A stretch of 64,000 bases of DNA from Magnetovibrio sp. (GCA_026196495.1 JAPHSY010000033.1:1-64000), one strand, 5' to 3'; positions 1 through 8,247 are shown, counted from the stretch's first letter. Numbers and translations: made by a program. Notes: generated by a model from the letters alone, not told the origin.

Positions 1-525
1 GAATTGATTAAATTTGTCGGTGGTGCGCCACTTATTGTCAAGCTTTTGGAAGGCACACAAGGGCGCGGGGTTGTTCTGGCCGAAACCAAGAAAGCCGCAG
101 AATCCGTGATTGGCGCCTTTCAAGGTTTGAAGGCCAATATTTTAGTGCAGAAATTTGTCAAGGAAGCTGCCGGGGTGGATATCCGCTGTTTGGTTGTTGG
201 CAATCGAGTTGTGGCCGCGATGAAGCGACAGGGTGAGGAAGGTGAATTTCGCTCTAACTTACACCGTGGTGGTAAAGCCCTTCGGGTTAAGTTGACCAAA
301 GATGAGCGGGCAACGGCAGTCAAAGCCGCCCGCGTCATGGGGCTGTCTTTGGCTGGGGTGGATTTGCTTCGATCAGATACAGGGCCTAAGGTCTTGGAGG
401 TGAACTCATCACCAGGATTGGAAGGTATTGAAAAAATTACGGATAAAGACATTGCCGCGTTAATTTTTGACCATATCGAAACCAATGCCCGTCCTCCAAA
501 AGTTTATAAGCCGCGCAGGTTGTAA
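1..525 (+). CDS. rimK: RimK-type ATP-grasp glutamate ligase, 3' part only
   Basis: The reading frame is open from the first base, so the N-terminal part lies outside the window; about 174 C-terminal residues are present against roughly 300 in RimK. Visible ATP-grasp features are the nucleotide-binding loop with EGTQGRGV, the strand ILVQKF followed by DIRCLVVG, and the metal-binding segment [15 protein letters not shown] near the end. Family members add glutamates to a protein C-terminus (ribosomal protein S6 in E. coli) or join amino acids in small peptides, using ATP. It is followed 38 bases later by an aspartoacylase-like hydrolase, a neighbour commonly seen with RimK in marine and aquatic bacteria. 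The true substrate is not readable from sequence. Confidence 0.88.
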   Translation, partial: ELIKFVGGAPLIVKLLEGTQGRGVVLAETKKAAESVIGAFQGLKANILVQKFVKEAAGVDIRCLVVGNRVVAAMKRQGEEGEFRSNLHRGGKALRVKLTKDERATAVKAARVMGLSLAGVDLLRSDTGPKVLEVNSSPGLEGIEKITDKDIAALIFDHIETNARPPKVYKPRRL

Positions 526-563
526 TATGATTTTATCAACAACGTTGCGAGTACAGGTCAACC

Positions 564-1601
564 ATGCGCCCTCCTTTTGAAATTGGTGGAACCCAGGTTC
601 AGCCGGGTGAACGAACCACCGTCGACCTGGCCGTAGGTTCTTTTAGTAATCACATGCCTGCCGTCATGCCAGTCCGGGTTATTCATGGGCGCAAAGATGG
701 CCCTGTGATCTTTGTCAGTGCGGCCGTGCATGGTGATGAGGTCATCGGGGTTGAAATTATTCGTCGACTTCTCAACTCCAGCAAAATCCGTCGCCTGAAA
801 GGGACGCTAATCTGCATTCCTGTGGTGAATACATTTGGGTTCGTTGGGGGGCAACGTTATTTGCCAGACCGGCGGGATCTCAATCGGTCTTTCCCAGGGG
901 CTGCAAAAGGCTCTCTAGCCGGACAATTGGCTCATCTTTTTACAAATGAAATCCTGCAGAGGTGCGATTGCGGCATCGACATTCATTCCGCTGCTTTGCA
1001 TCGCGTGAATTTACCGCAAATCCGATATTCCTCGGAAAATCCAGAAACGCACGAAGCCGCGATCGCCTTTGGTGCGCCCATCGTTATGGAGGCGCCGTTG
1101 CGGGAAGGTTCGTTGCGTATGACGGCCAATGAGCTCGGAAAGGATGTCCTGCTATATGAGGCAGGCGAAGCTTTGCGATTTGATGAGTTTGCCATCCGTG
1201 TTGGCCTTAAAGGCATTTTGAATGTCTTGAAACTCAAAGGCATGATTGGTGGGCGTGCATTATCACAGCCTAGGCGCCTTCCAATTTCAGTTCAAGGCAG
1301 TCGGTGGGTACGCTCTCCGGTCGGCGGCATATTCCGTGCCATGACCACCATTGGCGACCAGGTGCGGTGCGGAGATACGTTGGGTTATGTCTCCGACCCG
1401 TTTGGTGATGAAGACGAACCTGTTGTGTCGACCGACGATGGCGTAGTGATTGGGCGAACGAACCTACCATTTGTAAATCCAGGCGACGCCCTGTTCCATA
1501 TCGCACAAGTCAAAAAAATGAACTTGGCTGAAAAGAAAATGGAATCCATCGAACAGGAAATAGAATCCGATCCGTTGTTTGATGAAGATGAGATTATTTA
1601 A
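564..1601 (+). CDS. Succinylglutamate desuccinylase/aspartoacylase family zinc hydrolase
   Basis: A 345-residue protein of the AstE/AspA carboxypeptidase-like family, which removes acyl or amino-acid groups from amide bonds with a single zinc. The zinc ligands are visible as the HGDE motif (His56, Glu59) and a histidine in DIHSAALHR (about residue 141). The C-terminal third (about 245-320) has the beta-barrel pattern VRSPVGGIF...GDTLGYV typical of the family. It lies directly downstream of rimK on the same strand, so the two probably form an operon in which one enzyme ligates amino acids and the other cleaves them. The acidic C-terminal tail (EIESDPLFDEDEII) has no obvious function. Specific substrate unknown. 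Confidence 0.85.
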   Translation: MRPPFEIGGTQVQPGERTTVDLAVGSFSNHMPAVMPVRVIHGRKDGPVIFVSAAVHGDEVIGVEIIRRLLNSSKIRRLKGTLICIPVVNTFGFVGGQRYLPDRRDLNRSFPGAAKGSLAGQLAHLFTNEILQRCDCGIDIHSAALHRVNLPQIRYSSENPETHEAAIAFGAPIVMEAPLREGSLRMTANELGKDVLLYEAGEALRFDEFAIRVGLKGILNVLKLKGMIGGRALSQPRRLPISVQGSRWVRSPVGGIFRAMTTIGDQVRCGDTLGYVSDPFGDEDEPVVSTDDGVVIGRTNLPFVNPGDALFHIAQVKKMNLAEKKMESIEQEIESDPLFDEDEII

Positions 1602-1649
1602 CAGTTCGTATTGACCAATTTTATTCTAAGCTTCTAAGTTGTCTTGCCC

Positions 1650-1773
1650 CCTATAACTGATCCAGTTTTGGTATAAAGTTCACTGGATCAGAAGGGGTGA
1701 TTAAATGACACGCAAGCGGTTTTCAGAAGAATACATCCTCGGTTTGTTGCGCCAGATTGAACTGCATCTGTAA
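1650..1773 (+). mobile_element. Remnant of an IS3-family insertion sequence (left end and start of orfA)
   Basis: A 23-codon reading frame from ATG at 1705 to TAA at 1773 begins MTRKRFSEEYILGLLRQIE, which matches the conserved N-terminus of IS3-family OrfA (helix-turn-helix) proteins and then stops abruptly. Just upstream, CTGATCCAGT (1657-1666) and ACTGGATCAG (1682-1691) form a perfect 10-bp inverted repeat. The rest of the transposase and the right end are absent. The fragment abuts an integrase remnant on the opposite strand, so this is a decayed mobile-element scar. Confidence 0.7.
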
Positions 1774-1779
1774 TCTGGC

Positions 1780-2229
1780 TCATGCGTTGCGATGGCGCTC
1801 CGCACGGCGGTCCTGCCGCCTGTGCGGATAAACGTCACAGTCAACCTTGCCGATCTTGTCAATAGGTGTGCCTTTTCCCAGATGGTCTTCGAAAAAGGCA
1901 GGTAGGTGATCCGTCAGCGTGCGACGCAGTTCACCGCGAATGTTTGTCGCATGGTTTTTCTTGATCTCACCACGTCTCTCACCAAGGTCAACGTCATCCA
2001 AGAGCTCTCGCAGGCGTTCCTCCGCCGCGTCACGAAAAGACAGTGCCTTAATGGCCTGTTCGCGGGTAGTGCGATCTTTGGCTTCTTTGTATTTTTCTTT
2101 GGCTACGTCGACGGCTTTGGTTAGGTCAGTGGTGCGGGTTGATTTGTTCATCTCGTCACCGTCAATATAAATATAGTAGTACCACTTTGAACTTTTGTGG
2201 AGCCGGGGCTTTTGTTTGGCATACGTCTT
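1780..2229 (-). pseudogene. Truncated tyrosine-recombinase (phage-type integrase) N-terminal fragment
   Basis: The minus-strand frame has the arm/SAM-like N-terminal pattern of phage integrases: a KSSKWYYYIYIDGDEMNKST strand segment, then TTDLTKAVDVAKEKYKEA and a helical stretch ending LPAFFEDHLGKGTPIDKIGK. The frame then ends in an Arg-rich tail, and the catalytic domain with the R-H-R-Y residues is missing. The open frame extends upstream to 2337, but the first ~38 residues do not look like integrase and no convincing start is seen. It meets the IS3 remnant at about 1775, which suggests a deletion joined the two. Not expected to be active. Confidence 0.65.
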
Positions 2230-2290
2230 GCTGGGATTCTCCCAAAACCTGGAATGACAGCCTATAGCCAGACATGGGCGGTGGCCTAGA

Positions 2291-2334
2291 TATGCGAAAT
2301 GCAATGTCTTGCATATTGCAGTGCATTTCGCATA
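2291..2334. repeat. Long imperfect palindrome with perfect 13-bp arms
   Basis: TATGCGAAATGCA at 2291-2303 is repeated in inverted orientation as TGCATTTCGCATA at 2322-2334. An inner TGCAAT/ATTGCA pair (2300-2305 and 2315-2320) is nested inside it. It sits between the integrase remnant and the response-regulator gene that starts at 2383. It could be an operator, a recombination site left by the lost element, or a hairpin; there is no U-tract on either strand to make it a terminator. Confidence 0.55.
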
Positions 2335-2382
2335 CAAAAGTATGTTGGCGCCAGGTGTCGTATGTGGCCTGGAGGGATAAAA

Positions 2383-2895
2383 ATGGAAGGGTATGTGTTA
2401 ACCGAGCTTAAGGTTCTGGTGGTTGAGAAGCAGTTGTTTATGCGTCGTCTGTTGGGGGATGTTTTAACTCAACTGGGCATGACAAAAGTTGTCAAAGTGC
2501 CGACCATTGCGCAGGCCTTAGCGATTGTTGCTAAGAATGATGTGGATCTGGTTTTGCTGGATTGGGCACCGGATATGGATGCTTTGGGCTTTTTAACCAC
2601 AGTCCGCGATGCCAAGGAAAGTCGTGATCCGTTTATCCCGGTCATCGTGGTAACGGCTTATTCCGAATACGCTCACGTCTGTAAGGCGCGTGATGCGGGG
2701 ATGACGGAGTACCTCACCAAGCCCATATCGGCTAAGGGGCTCTATAACCGCATCCGATCAATTATTGAACGCAATCGTAACTTCGTGCGAACCAATAATT
2801 TTTTTGGTCCTGATCGGCGCCGCAAAAGGATGGAGAATTTACCCGAAGAACGCCGTCAGTATAAGCCTGAGGTCCTTCATGTGAACAAAGCTTAG
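2383..2895 (+). CDS. Single-domain response regulator with atypical acidic pocket
   Basis: 170 residues from ATG 2383, chosen because GGAGGG lies 7 bases upstream; an earlier in-frame start would add residues unlike a receiver domain. Receiver features are the phosphoacceptor Asp60 in LVLLDWAPDMD, Thr91 in VIVVTAYS and Lys113 in YLTKPIS. The usual Asp-Asp pair after strand 1 is replaced by VVEKQ, so only one acidic residue is left for Mg2+. A C-terminal tail of about 40 residues contains the phrase FFGPDRRRKRM and no DNA-binding domain. A protein-protein signalling role is likely. It lies between the palindrome at 2291 and a convergent cNMP-binding gene. Confidence 0.8.
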   Translation: MEGYVLTELKVLVVEKQLFMRRLLGDVLTQLGMTKVVKVPTIAQALAIVAKNDVDLVLLDWAPDMDALGFLTTVRDAKESRDPFIPVIVVTAYSEYAHVCKARDAGMTEYLTKPISAKGLYNRIRSIIERNRNFVRTNNFFGPDRRRKRMENLPEERRQYKPEVLHVNKA

Positions 2896-2899
2896 CTGG

Positions 2900-3250
2900 T
2901 TACTTATTCACGGCTTTATTGGCTTCGGCACGTAAGCGTTGGGTGAAGGTTTGCAACAGCAAGCCAATGACTTGGTCTGATTTTTTTAGGCGGGCTTGGA
3001 AGTCTTCTTTAGAAATAACCATGACCTCCGTGTGATCTAAGGATATAGCACTGGCTGCACGGGGGTGATCGTCAATTAAAGCCATTTCGCCAATGATATT
3101 GCCTTTTTTGAGCACGGCAATGGTGGTTGGCTGTTCGTTGCCATCCAGCTTGGTGATTTTGACCTCACCGGATTTGATCAAATAGGCGTGCTCACCCGGC
3201 TCACCTTCTTTGAAGATCGTATCGCCAACAAGGTACGTTTTTTTTTCCAT
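2900..3250 (-). CDS. Small cyclic-nucleotide-binding domain protein
   Basis: 116 residues forming a single cNMP-binding beta-roll with no attached effector or DNA-binding domain. The phosphate-binding cassette is visible as GEMALIDDHPRAASA (about residues 74-88), with the conserved Glu and Arg that contact the cyclic phosphate and ribose. Members of this stand-alone class act as regulatory subunits or are cofactor-free sensors. The gene converges on the response regulator (4 bases between stops) and is divergent from the DUF350 gene. Which nucleotide it binds cannot be judged from the sequence. Confidence 0.8.
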   Translation of the reverse strand: MEKKTYLVGDTIFKEGEPGEHAYLIKSGEVKITKLDGNEQPTTIAVLKKGNIIGEMALIDDHPRAASAISLDHTEVMVISKEDFQARLKKSDQVIGLLLQTFTQRLRAEANKAVNK

Positions 3251-3392
3251 GTATATTTGTCCGTTTGAGCTTATGTGTGGTTATCAATCATAATCCATGC
3301 CTTGGATGGATATCTACCTACACGATCAATTATGGTTTAAAAAAATAGATAATTTTTGCCATGTGTTGTTATGGTTGTGCAGATTTATCAAT

Positions 3393-3818
3393 ATGGGGGC
3401 GACATTGGAAGCCATACTTCAAACAATTCAAACTGGACTGCCCGTACTCGCAGCACATTTAGGTCTAACCATCTGTTTGTTTGTGATGGGGGTTTTTGTG
3501 TATGTGCGAATTACACCGCATCATGAATTTAAATTGGTCAGGGAAGGCAATGCTGCGGCGGGACTGTCGTTGTCCGGGGTGGTCATCGGTATGGCCATGC
3601 CTTTGTCCTTTTCTTTATCGGCCAGCGTGAACGAACTGGATATCTTGTTTTGGGGGTTGGTGGTTATTGTCCTGCAAATTGTTGCGTTTGTTGCGGCGCA
3701 CTTGCTTTTGAGGGATGTTTCCAGGCGTATTGAAGATGGTGAAATGGCATCGGCCTGGGTCTTATTTAGCTTCAATATTGCCTTGGCCATGATGTTGTCG
3801 GCAGCCATTGCAGGTTAG
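3393..3818 (+). CDS. DUF350 (YjfL-type) integral membrane protein
   Basis: 141 residues from ATG 3393, with four predicted membrane segments. It matches the YjfL/DUF350 pattern closely: VRITPHHEFKLVREGNAAAG, then LSGVVIGMAMPLS and a final hydrophobic helix. An in-frame ATG at 3297 would add 32 residues; neither start has a strong ribosome site, but 3393 fits the family length better. The function of DUF350 is unknown. The next gene, a serine protease, starts 5 bases after the stop, so the two are almost certainly co-transcribed. Confidence 0.82.
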   Translation: MGATLEAILQTIQTGLPVLAAHLGLTICLFVMGVFVYVRITPHHEFKLVREGNAAAGLSLSGVVIGMAMPLSFSLSASVNELDILFWGLVVIVLQIVAFVAAHLLLRDVSRRIEDGEMASAWVLFSFNIALAMMLSAAIAG

Positions 3819-3823
3819 TTGAT

Positions 3824-4666
3824 ATGCGTGGCATTGATCGTTTCTTCGTCGGCCTTACATTTATGCTTATTTTGGCTCGGCTGTTTGATCAGGTATTGCT
3901 AGACCCTGAAAACGGTTCGGGACCTGAGATTCGTCGGCCTGTGACTGTTTATGAAGGTGTTAACCCTCAACTGCGAAAGATCAAAATTGATTTGAGGGAT
4001 GCCACTATCAATCCTTCTGATGCCAAACCGAACAGCTTTTACACAGGTAGTGCCTTTGCACTGTCGGATGTCGGGCATTGGGCGACAGCTGCCCATGTCA
4101 CGAACCCCTGTGTTCAGATATTGATCTTGTATGAACAAAAACAGGGGCGGCATATACCTCAATTGGTTGAGGGTTGGCGAGCTTTAGAAGGAACAGATGT
4201 TGCGGTAATGGATACATCCTCAGGAATGCCCGGCATGAGGCTTGCCAGCACCCCTGTTGAAAAGGGGGCAAAGGGTTATTTCTTTGGATATCCCAAAGGC
4301 AAACCCAGTGCGGGATATGCTTTGCATATAGGGCGTACGCGCATGGTGCGGTTTGGGGGAAAAGAAAAGGAACCCGCAGATGCGTGGGCTGTGAAAGAGT
4401 TGTTGCCGGGCAAAACCATAGCCCTTGGTGGTAACAGTGGTGGTCCGGTGTTGAACAGTGTGGGTGAGGTGATTGGTGTGTTGTCAGCCGGAAATGACCG
4501 CCGCGGGAGGATGTTCAGCTCCATGGTTCCCGTGTTGGGGGGATTAAAAACATTTTCTCGTCCGGATCATATTTCAAAAGTCACTCTGACACCCCAAAAT
4601 TATGCCCAGTATGGAGAAGCACTACGGATGCAAGGGTTGGTGACAAGAGTTCAGTGTCGGACGTGA
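3824..4666 (+). CDS. Trypsin-like serine protease, membrane-anchored or exported
   Basis: 280 residues with an N-terminal hydrophobic helix (about 7-21) that should act as an anchor or uncleaved signal. The chymotrypsin-fold catalytic triad is readable: His91 in TAAHV, Asp125 in GTDVAVMD and Ser205 in GGNSGGPV, with the usual GxVIGVLSAG strand after the serine. No PDZ domain follows, so it is not a DegP/HtrA type. It is translationally close to the DUF350 membrane protein upstream (5-base gap). Substrate unknown; periplasmic action is expected from the topology. Confidence 0.82.
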   Translation: MRGIDRFFVGLTFMLILARLFDQVLLDPENGSGPEIRRPVTVYEGVNPQLRKIKIDLRDATINPSDAKPNSFYTGSAFALSDVGHWATAAHVTNPCVQILILYEQKQGRHIPQLVEGWRALEGTDVAVMDTSSGMPGMRLASTPVEKGAKGYFFGYPKGKPSAGYALHIGRTRMVRFGGKEKEPADAWAVKELLPGKTIALGGNSGGPVLNSVGEVIGVLSAGNDRRGRMFSSMVPVLGGLKTFSRPDHISKVTLTPQNYAQYGEALRMQGLVTRVQCRT

Positions 4667-4670
4667 TATA

Positions 4671-5150
4671 TCAGGTATATTCCTTATAGTTCGTTACCCA
4701 TTCTTCGGCCGTACCAGCACCGCTTGCAGTGTTGTAGTGGTCTTTCCAGTATTGCCCTAAGGCTTCTAGGTCGTTGGCATCCGTTGGCATTGCGTTAGGG
4801 ACACGCCAGTAGATCATGCGGGCGATGGCGACGCTGTAGCCCATATTCCAGCTGAGTTGATCGGCGTTGTGGCTTGATCCTGCAGATAAGCTCTGCATCA
4901 TGGTGGCGGCCTCTTGACGAAAATCGAGGTAATTGGTCCACACATCGTCGTGCGTGTTGGGTTCTATCTGCATCACGCCTAAGGCTGGACCACTCCCCAA
5001 TTGTTTGAGATATGTCAGGCGGCTTTCTTGTATGGCAGTTCCCACCAAAAGGTTTTCGGCCGCAGGGGTGTTGATGGTGCTTTGCCATGTGGCCATCTGG
5101 GTGAGGATGGGACGAACGGCGTATTCGCGAAAATGTTCTACATTGATCAT
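4671..5150 (-). CDS. Lysozyme-like/lytic transglycosylase-fold protein
   Basis: 159 residues, no signal peptide. The core resembles the SLT/goose-lysozyme fold: TAIQESRL gives a catalytic-type Glu42, and ALGVMQIEPNTHDDVW matches the GxMQI motif that follows it in lytic transglycosylases. Lack of a signal peptide and the small size are like phage or tailocin cell-wall enzymes. GAGGG lies before the ATG at 5150. It converges on the protease gene. No other phage genes are present, so it may be a domesticated or isolated gene. The enzymatic activity is inferred from motifs only. Confidence 0.62.
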   Translation of the reverse strand: MINVEHFREYAVRPILTQMATWQSTINTPAAENLLVGTAIQESRLTYLKQLGSGPALGVMQIEPNTHDDVWTNYLDFRQEAATMMQSLSAGSSHNADQLSWNMGYSVAIARMIYWRVPNAMPTDANDLEALGQYWKDHYNTASGAGTAEEWVTNYKEYT

Positions 5151-5558
5151 AATGAACCCTCAAAGATTGCGCTGATTCTGGCAATTATATATCAAAAGTT
5201 GATTTTCAAGAGATGTGATTTGGAGCAAAACTTGCCGCATCAACTTTTTACTGTCAGGGCCATATGGCGTTTACACCATTTTTTTGAATCATCCTTGTTT
5301 TTCATGGGTAATTGCTTATGACTTCGCACGCCTAAGAAGTTTGATGCACTGCATCAACGCCAATGACGAGTTGTAGAGTGTTTCTTATATGCAACACTTC
5401 TTATATTTTATTTTGCCTATATCAAAAAAACAGATTGACTATGTGAAATGCTTTGTTAACGATTTAAGTCGACAATATTACAGTTATGTGTGGGCTCGAT
5501 TGTTTTAGCCTTACACGGAACCTGTAGACGCAGTGAAGGCAGAACAAGGGAAATAGGA
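5151..5558. other. AT-rich intergenic spacer with a 17-base palindrome
   Basis: This 408-base stretch is richer in A and T than its surroundings and has no convincing reading frame. It contains the perfect palindrome TTGATGCA-C-TGCATCAA at 5341-5357, whose core TGCACTGCA is shared with the sites upstream of the phasin gene at 17.4 kb. Several TATAAT-like stretches follow (around 5390 and 5410) that could serve the small gene starting at 5559. Confidence 0.5.
5341..5357. promoter_or_regulatory. Perfect palindrome, candidate operator related to the phasin sites
   Basis: TTGATGCACTGCATCAA is an exact palindrome around a central C. Its centre TGCACTGCA is identical to that of the operator inside the phasin promoter at 17402-17412. 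That points to the same regulator, possibly a PhaR-type protein, but the target gene is not clear: the divergent genes start at 5150 and 5559. Confidence 0.45.
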
Positions 5559-5789
5559 ATGCTCCATCCCATTACGAGCCAAGTCTATCTTGTGCAGTTA
5601 TACAACAAGGCTGTACGCGCCTTGGTGAAAGAAAACCAAAGTCATTCGTTCTACGAAGATCATTGGGCAGATTCCCATACGCAGGACGTTGTCGCGGCTA
5701 GCGAAGACGAAGCGCGTACGAAGATTGCCAAGCGTTTTCCACCGGAAGACGGTTTTGTGATCGAAATGGTGATGGCTCCTAGCCACTAA
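5559..5789 (+). CDS. Small hypothetical protein
   Basis: 76 residues from ATG 5559, with an AAGGG stretch about 9 bases before it; an upstream in-frame start at 5490 adds residues that do not look protein-like. The product begins MLHPITSQVYLVQLYNKAVR and ends EDGFVIEMVMAP. A pattern of aromatic residues and ASEDEARTKIAKRFPPEDGF suggests a compact alpha/beta fold, similar in feel to small DUF proteins that process a side-chain signal, but I do not recognise it. No membrane segment. It stands alone between an AT-rich spacer and a convergent exported protein. Confidence 0.5.
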   Translation: MLHPITSQVYLVQLYNKAVRALVKENQSHSFYEDHWADSHTQDVVAASEDEARTKIAKRFPPEDGFVIEMVMAPSH

Positions 5790-5960
5790 CATTGCGTTTG
5801 TGTCGCAGCTAAGCTGCGCATCAATGTCTATTCGTTAGGTGCGCGAGAGCTTACTGAAGTGTGATGTTTTGTTCATGTCACACAATGTTTTTGATGGGTT
5901 TCGTTGAACTCACTATGAACTCCGTTCGCGTACCACAAAGTTAATTATTTGAAGTGATTG

Positions 5961-7043
5961 CTACTGGTCTTCTTGATCGCCTTCGAAGTAGCGCCACGCA
6001 TCTGTCCCCTTCAACACCACACCATCAAAGCCTTGGGCCAAAATGCCGTAGAGGTAAGAACTGGTGTCGCCTGCAATTACGGCTTGCCAATCCGGCTTCC
6101 AATACTGCGTGCGATAGCGATCAGGGTCTGTGCGATGCGGCACACTGATGAATTCGGGTTTGCCGATTTCCCAATCAGGTTGCCAGTAATAGTGATACGT
6201 CGCGGCGGATGAGATATCCATTTCTGCCAACACCAAACGCCGTGCTCCCAACTTTTTATACTTTAAGCGATTGACCTCTTGCGGGGTGAGGGGATTGCGT
6301 CCGTGAAACACGCTGGTGATGACCACGTCATAGTTGGTCATGGACAAGGCTTGGACGAAATCTGTCGAGGTACCAAAGCCTTGGGAATGGGCAATATAGA
6401 TGAAGTTCTTGGCTTGTGAGATTTTGTCCAAGGATTTGGGATTGGCGTGAACGGCATATTTTGGGTATTTGGGAATCCGTCCCAGCAATTTGGATTGCGC
6501 GACATATGCGGAAAAACCACGTTTGTCGCTGGAACGATAAAAGCCATCAATGGTTTTTGCATCTTTGGCATATTCAAGGTTCAGAACGCCAACCCCCATA
6601 ATTTCGGCGGTTTCTGCATCCATTGTCATGCGTTCGCGCGCTTCTGTGATGGCAGGGTCTTCCTTGGGGGCATCATCAGGGCGTTTTAGGGGCTCTAAGA
6701 ACTTGATCAGGTCGTGTTGTAACACACCGTCAATGGCGCTGATGTAACCGCGGGCAGGGAACAATTGAGTGTCGTCTTGTGGGTCGGGTTTCGATATCAA
6801 TGGCAAGCCGTCTTCAACCACAATCATAAAATTGGGGTTAAACGAACGTGCATTGTCACTGATCGTTTCGACCCATATCCGCATTTCTTCGCGGAAATTG
6901 ATAACATCTGCACCGCCCTGTGCTTGAGCGTATTGTGGCGCCCAAACCAACGCAGATACAATCGTTGTCCCCACCAGTGTCATGGCACGGGTGGTTGAGA
7001 TGAAGCGCTGAAATATGCGCACTTTGAAATCATTGAACTGCAT
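5961..7043 (-). CDS. TM1410/GH114-like exported TIM-barrel protein
   Basis: 360 residues with an N-terminal signal (hydrophobic about 18-36, cleavage after AQA). The body matches the TM1410/MJ1477 family related to endo-alpha-1,4-polygalactosaminidase: FNPNFMIVVEDG (strand 1), GVLNLEYAKDAKTIDGFYR, KRGFSAYVA, and a late ILAQGFDGVVLKGTDAWRYF motif. These proteins are predicted glycosidases acting outside the cytoplasm, though many are untested. The gene is monocistronic and divergent from the DUF3179 gene. The family call is firm; the enzymatic call is inference. Confidence 0.7.
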   Translation of the reverse strand: MQFNDFKVRIFQRFISTTRAMTLVGTTIVSALVWAPQYAQAQGGADVINFREEMRIWVETISDNARSFNPNFMIVVEDGLPLISKPDPQDDTQLFPARGYISAIDGVLQHDLIKFLEPLKRPDDAPKEDPAITEARERMTMDAETAEIMGVGVLNLEYAKDAKTIDGFYRSSDKRGFSAYVAQSKLLGRIPKYPKYAVHANPKSLDKISQAKNFIYIAHSQGFGTSTDFVQALSMTNYDVVITSVFHGRNPLTPQEVNRLKYKKLGARRLVLAEMDISSAATYHYYWQPDWEIGKPEFISVPHRTDPDRYRTQYWKPDWQAVIAGDTSSYLYGILAQGFDGVVLKGTDAWRYFEGDQEDQ

Positions 7044-7168
7044 AGACTATTTGTAACCGATTCCCGTTAAATATGGTACGCCCAGATTATACAATGTTGG
7101 TAAAGGCAGCGCTGTGATGGTTGTGGGTCTTCCTTGAGAATGATGCGAGCAATCCCCATATAGTGGTC

Positions 7169-8200
7169 ATGGCGTATGCACGTTACCCCCGTCGTTTTGT
7201 TTTGCGCACATTTGTTGGTGTGGGTGTGTTGGCGTGGTTGGGCTTGTGTGTGTGCCAAGGTGCTTGGGCGACCAATCCTTTTGCGAACGATGTGCCACGC
7301 TCTTGGACGGCGGAATGGCCGGATACGGATTTTTCCAAATCATCCGTGGCATTTGGTGATATTATGTCCGGTGGCCCGCCCAAAGACGGCATTCCGGCTA
7401 TCGACCAGCCGAATTTTACCAATATTGCTTCCATCAAAACCATCCCTGATACCGAACCAGTTATCGCGTTAACTTTAAACGGCAAAACTAAGGTCTATCC
7501 GTTGCGTATTTTGACATGGCACGAAATCGTCAATGACACGCACGAAGGCATTCCCGTGGCGGTAACCTATTGCCCGCTTTGCAATGCGGGTATTGTGTTT
7601 GATTCGCGCTTAGGCGATGGGGTTTTGACCTTTGGAACCACGGGGAAATTACGCAATTCTGATTTGGTTATGTATGACCGCCAAACTGAAAGTTGGTGGC
7701 AACAGTTTTCTGGTGAAGCCATCATCGGCCAGCTTCAGGGCCAAACGTTGAAGATGCTGCCATCGCGGATGGAAGCCTTTGGCAAAGTTAAAGAGCGGGC
7801 CCCAGATGCCCAGGTCCTAGTTGCCACCAGTTCCTTTAGCCGCCCCTATGGATCAAATCCATATGTGGGCTATGACACCTCTGTGCGCCCCTTCTTGTAT
7901 GGTGGTGATCTCCCCCCAGATATTTCCCCAATGATGCGGGTCGTGGTGGTTGATGGCAAAGCCTGGACCCTGCCGTTTCTGAAAAAACGCAAGAAAGTCA
8001 CGGATGGTGATGTTGTACTGTCATGGACGTCAGGGCAGAACTCGGCGTTGGATACCCGCTATATCTACAAAGGTCGTGATGTCGGTAATGTGACGGTTCA
8101 GCAAAAGACCGATTCGGGCCTTGAAGACAAAGTTCACCACGTAACCTTCGCGTTTGTGTTCCATGCATTCCACCCAGATGGCCTGCTTATCAAGGACTAA
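7169..8200 (+). CDS. DUF3179 domain-containing exported protein
   Basis: 343 residues from ATG 7169 with a clear signal peptide (hydrophobic core VGVGVLAWLGLCVCQ, then AWA). The DUF3179 signature is present: PLRILTWHEIVND, the double-cysteine VTYCPLCNAGIVFD and LRNSDLVMYDRQTESWW. The CPLC motif may bind a metal or be redox-active, but the family has no established function. It lies downstream of a divergent promoter region shared with the TM1410-like gene and 47 bases before mipZ. Confidence 0.82.
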   Translation: MAYARYPRRFVLRTFVGVGVLAWLGLCVCQGAWATNPFANDVPRSWTAEWPDTDFSKSSVAFGDIMSGGPPKDGIPAIDQPNFTNIASIKTIPDTEPVIALTLNGKTKVYPLRILTWHEIVNDTHEGIPVAVTYCPLCNAGIVFDSRLGDGVLTFGTTGKLRNSDLVMYDRQTESWWQQFSGEAIIGQLQGQTLKMLPSRMEAFGKVKERAPDAQVLVATSSFSRPYGSNPYVGYDTSVRPFLYGGDLPPDISPMMRVVVVDGKAWTLPFLKKRKKVTDGDVVLSWTSGQNSALDTRYIYKGRDVGNVTVQQKTDSGLEDKVHHVTFAFVFHAFHPDGLLIKD

Positions 8201-8247
8201 GCGATCTTCTCTTCTCATGAACGTTTTAGCGGCCTAAAGTTCGGGCC

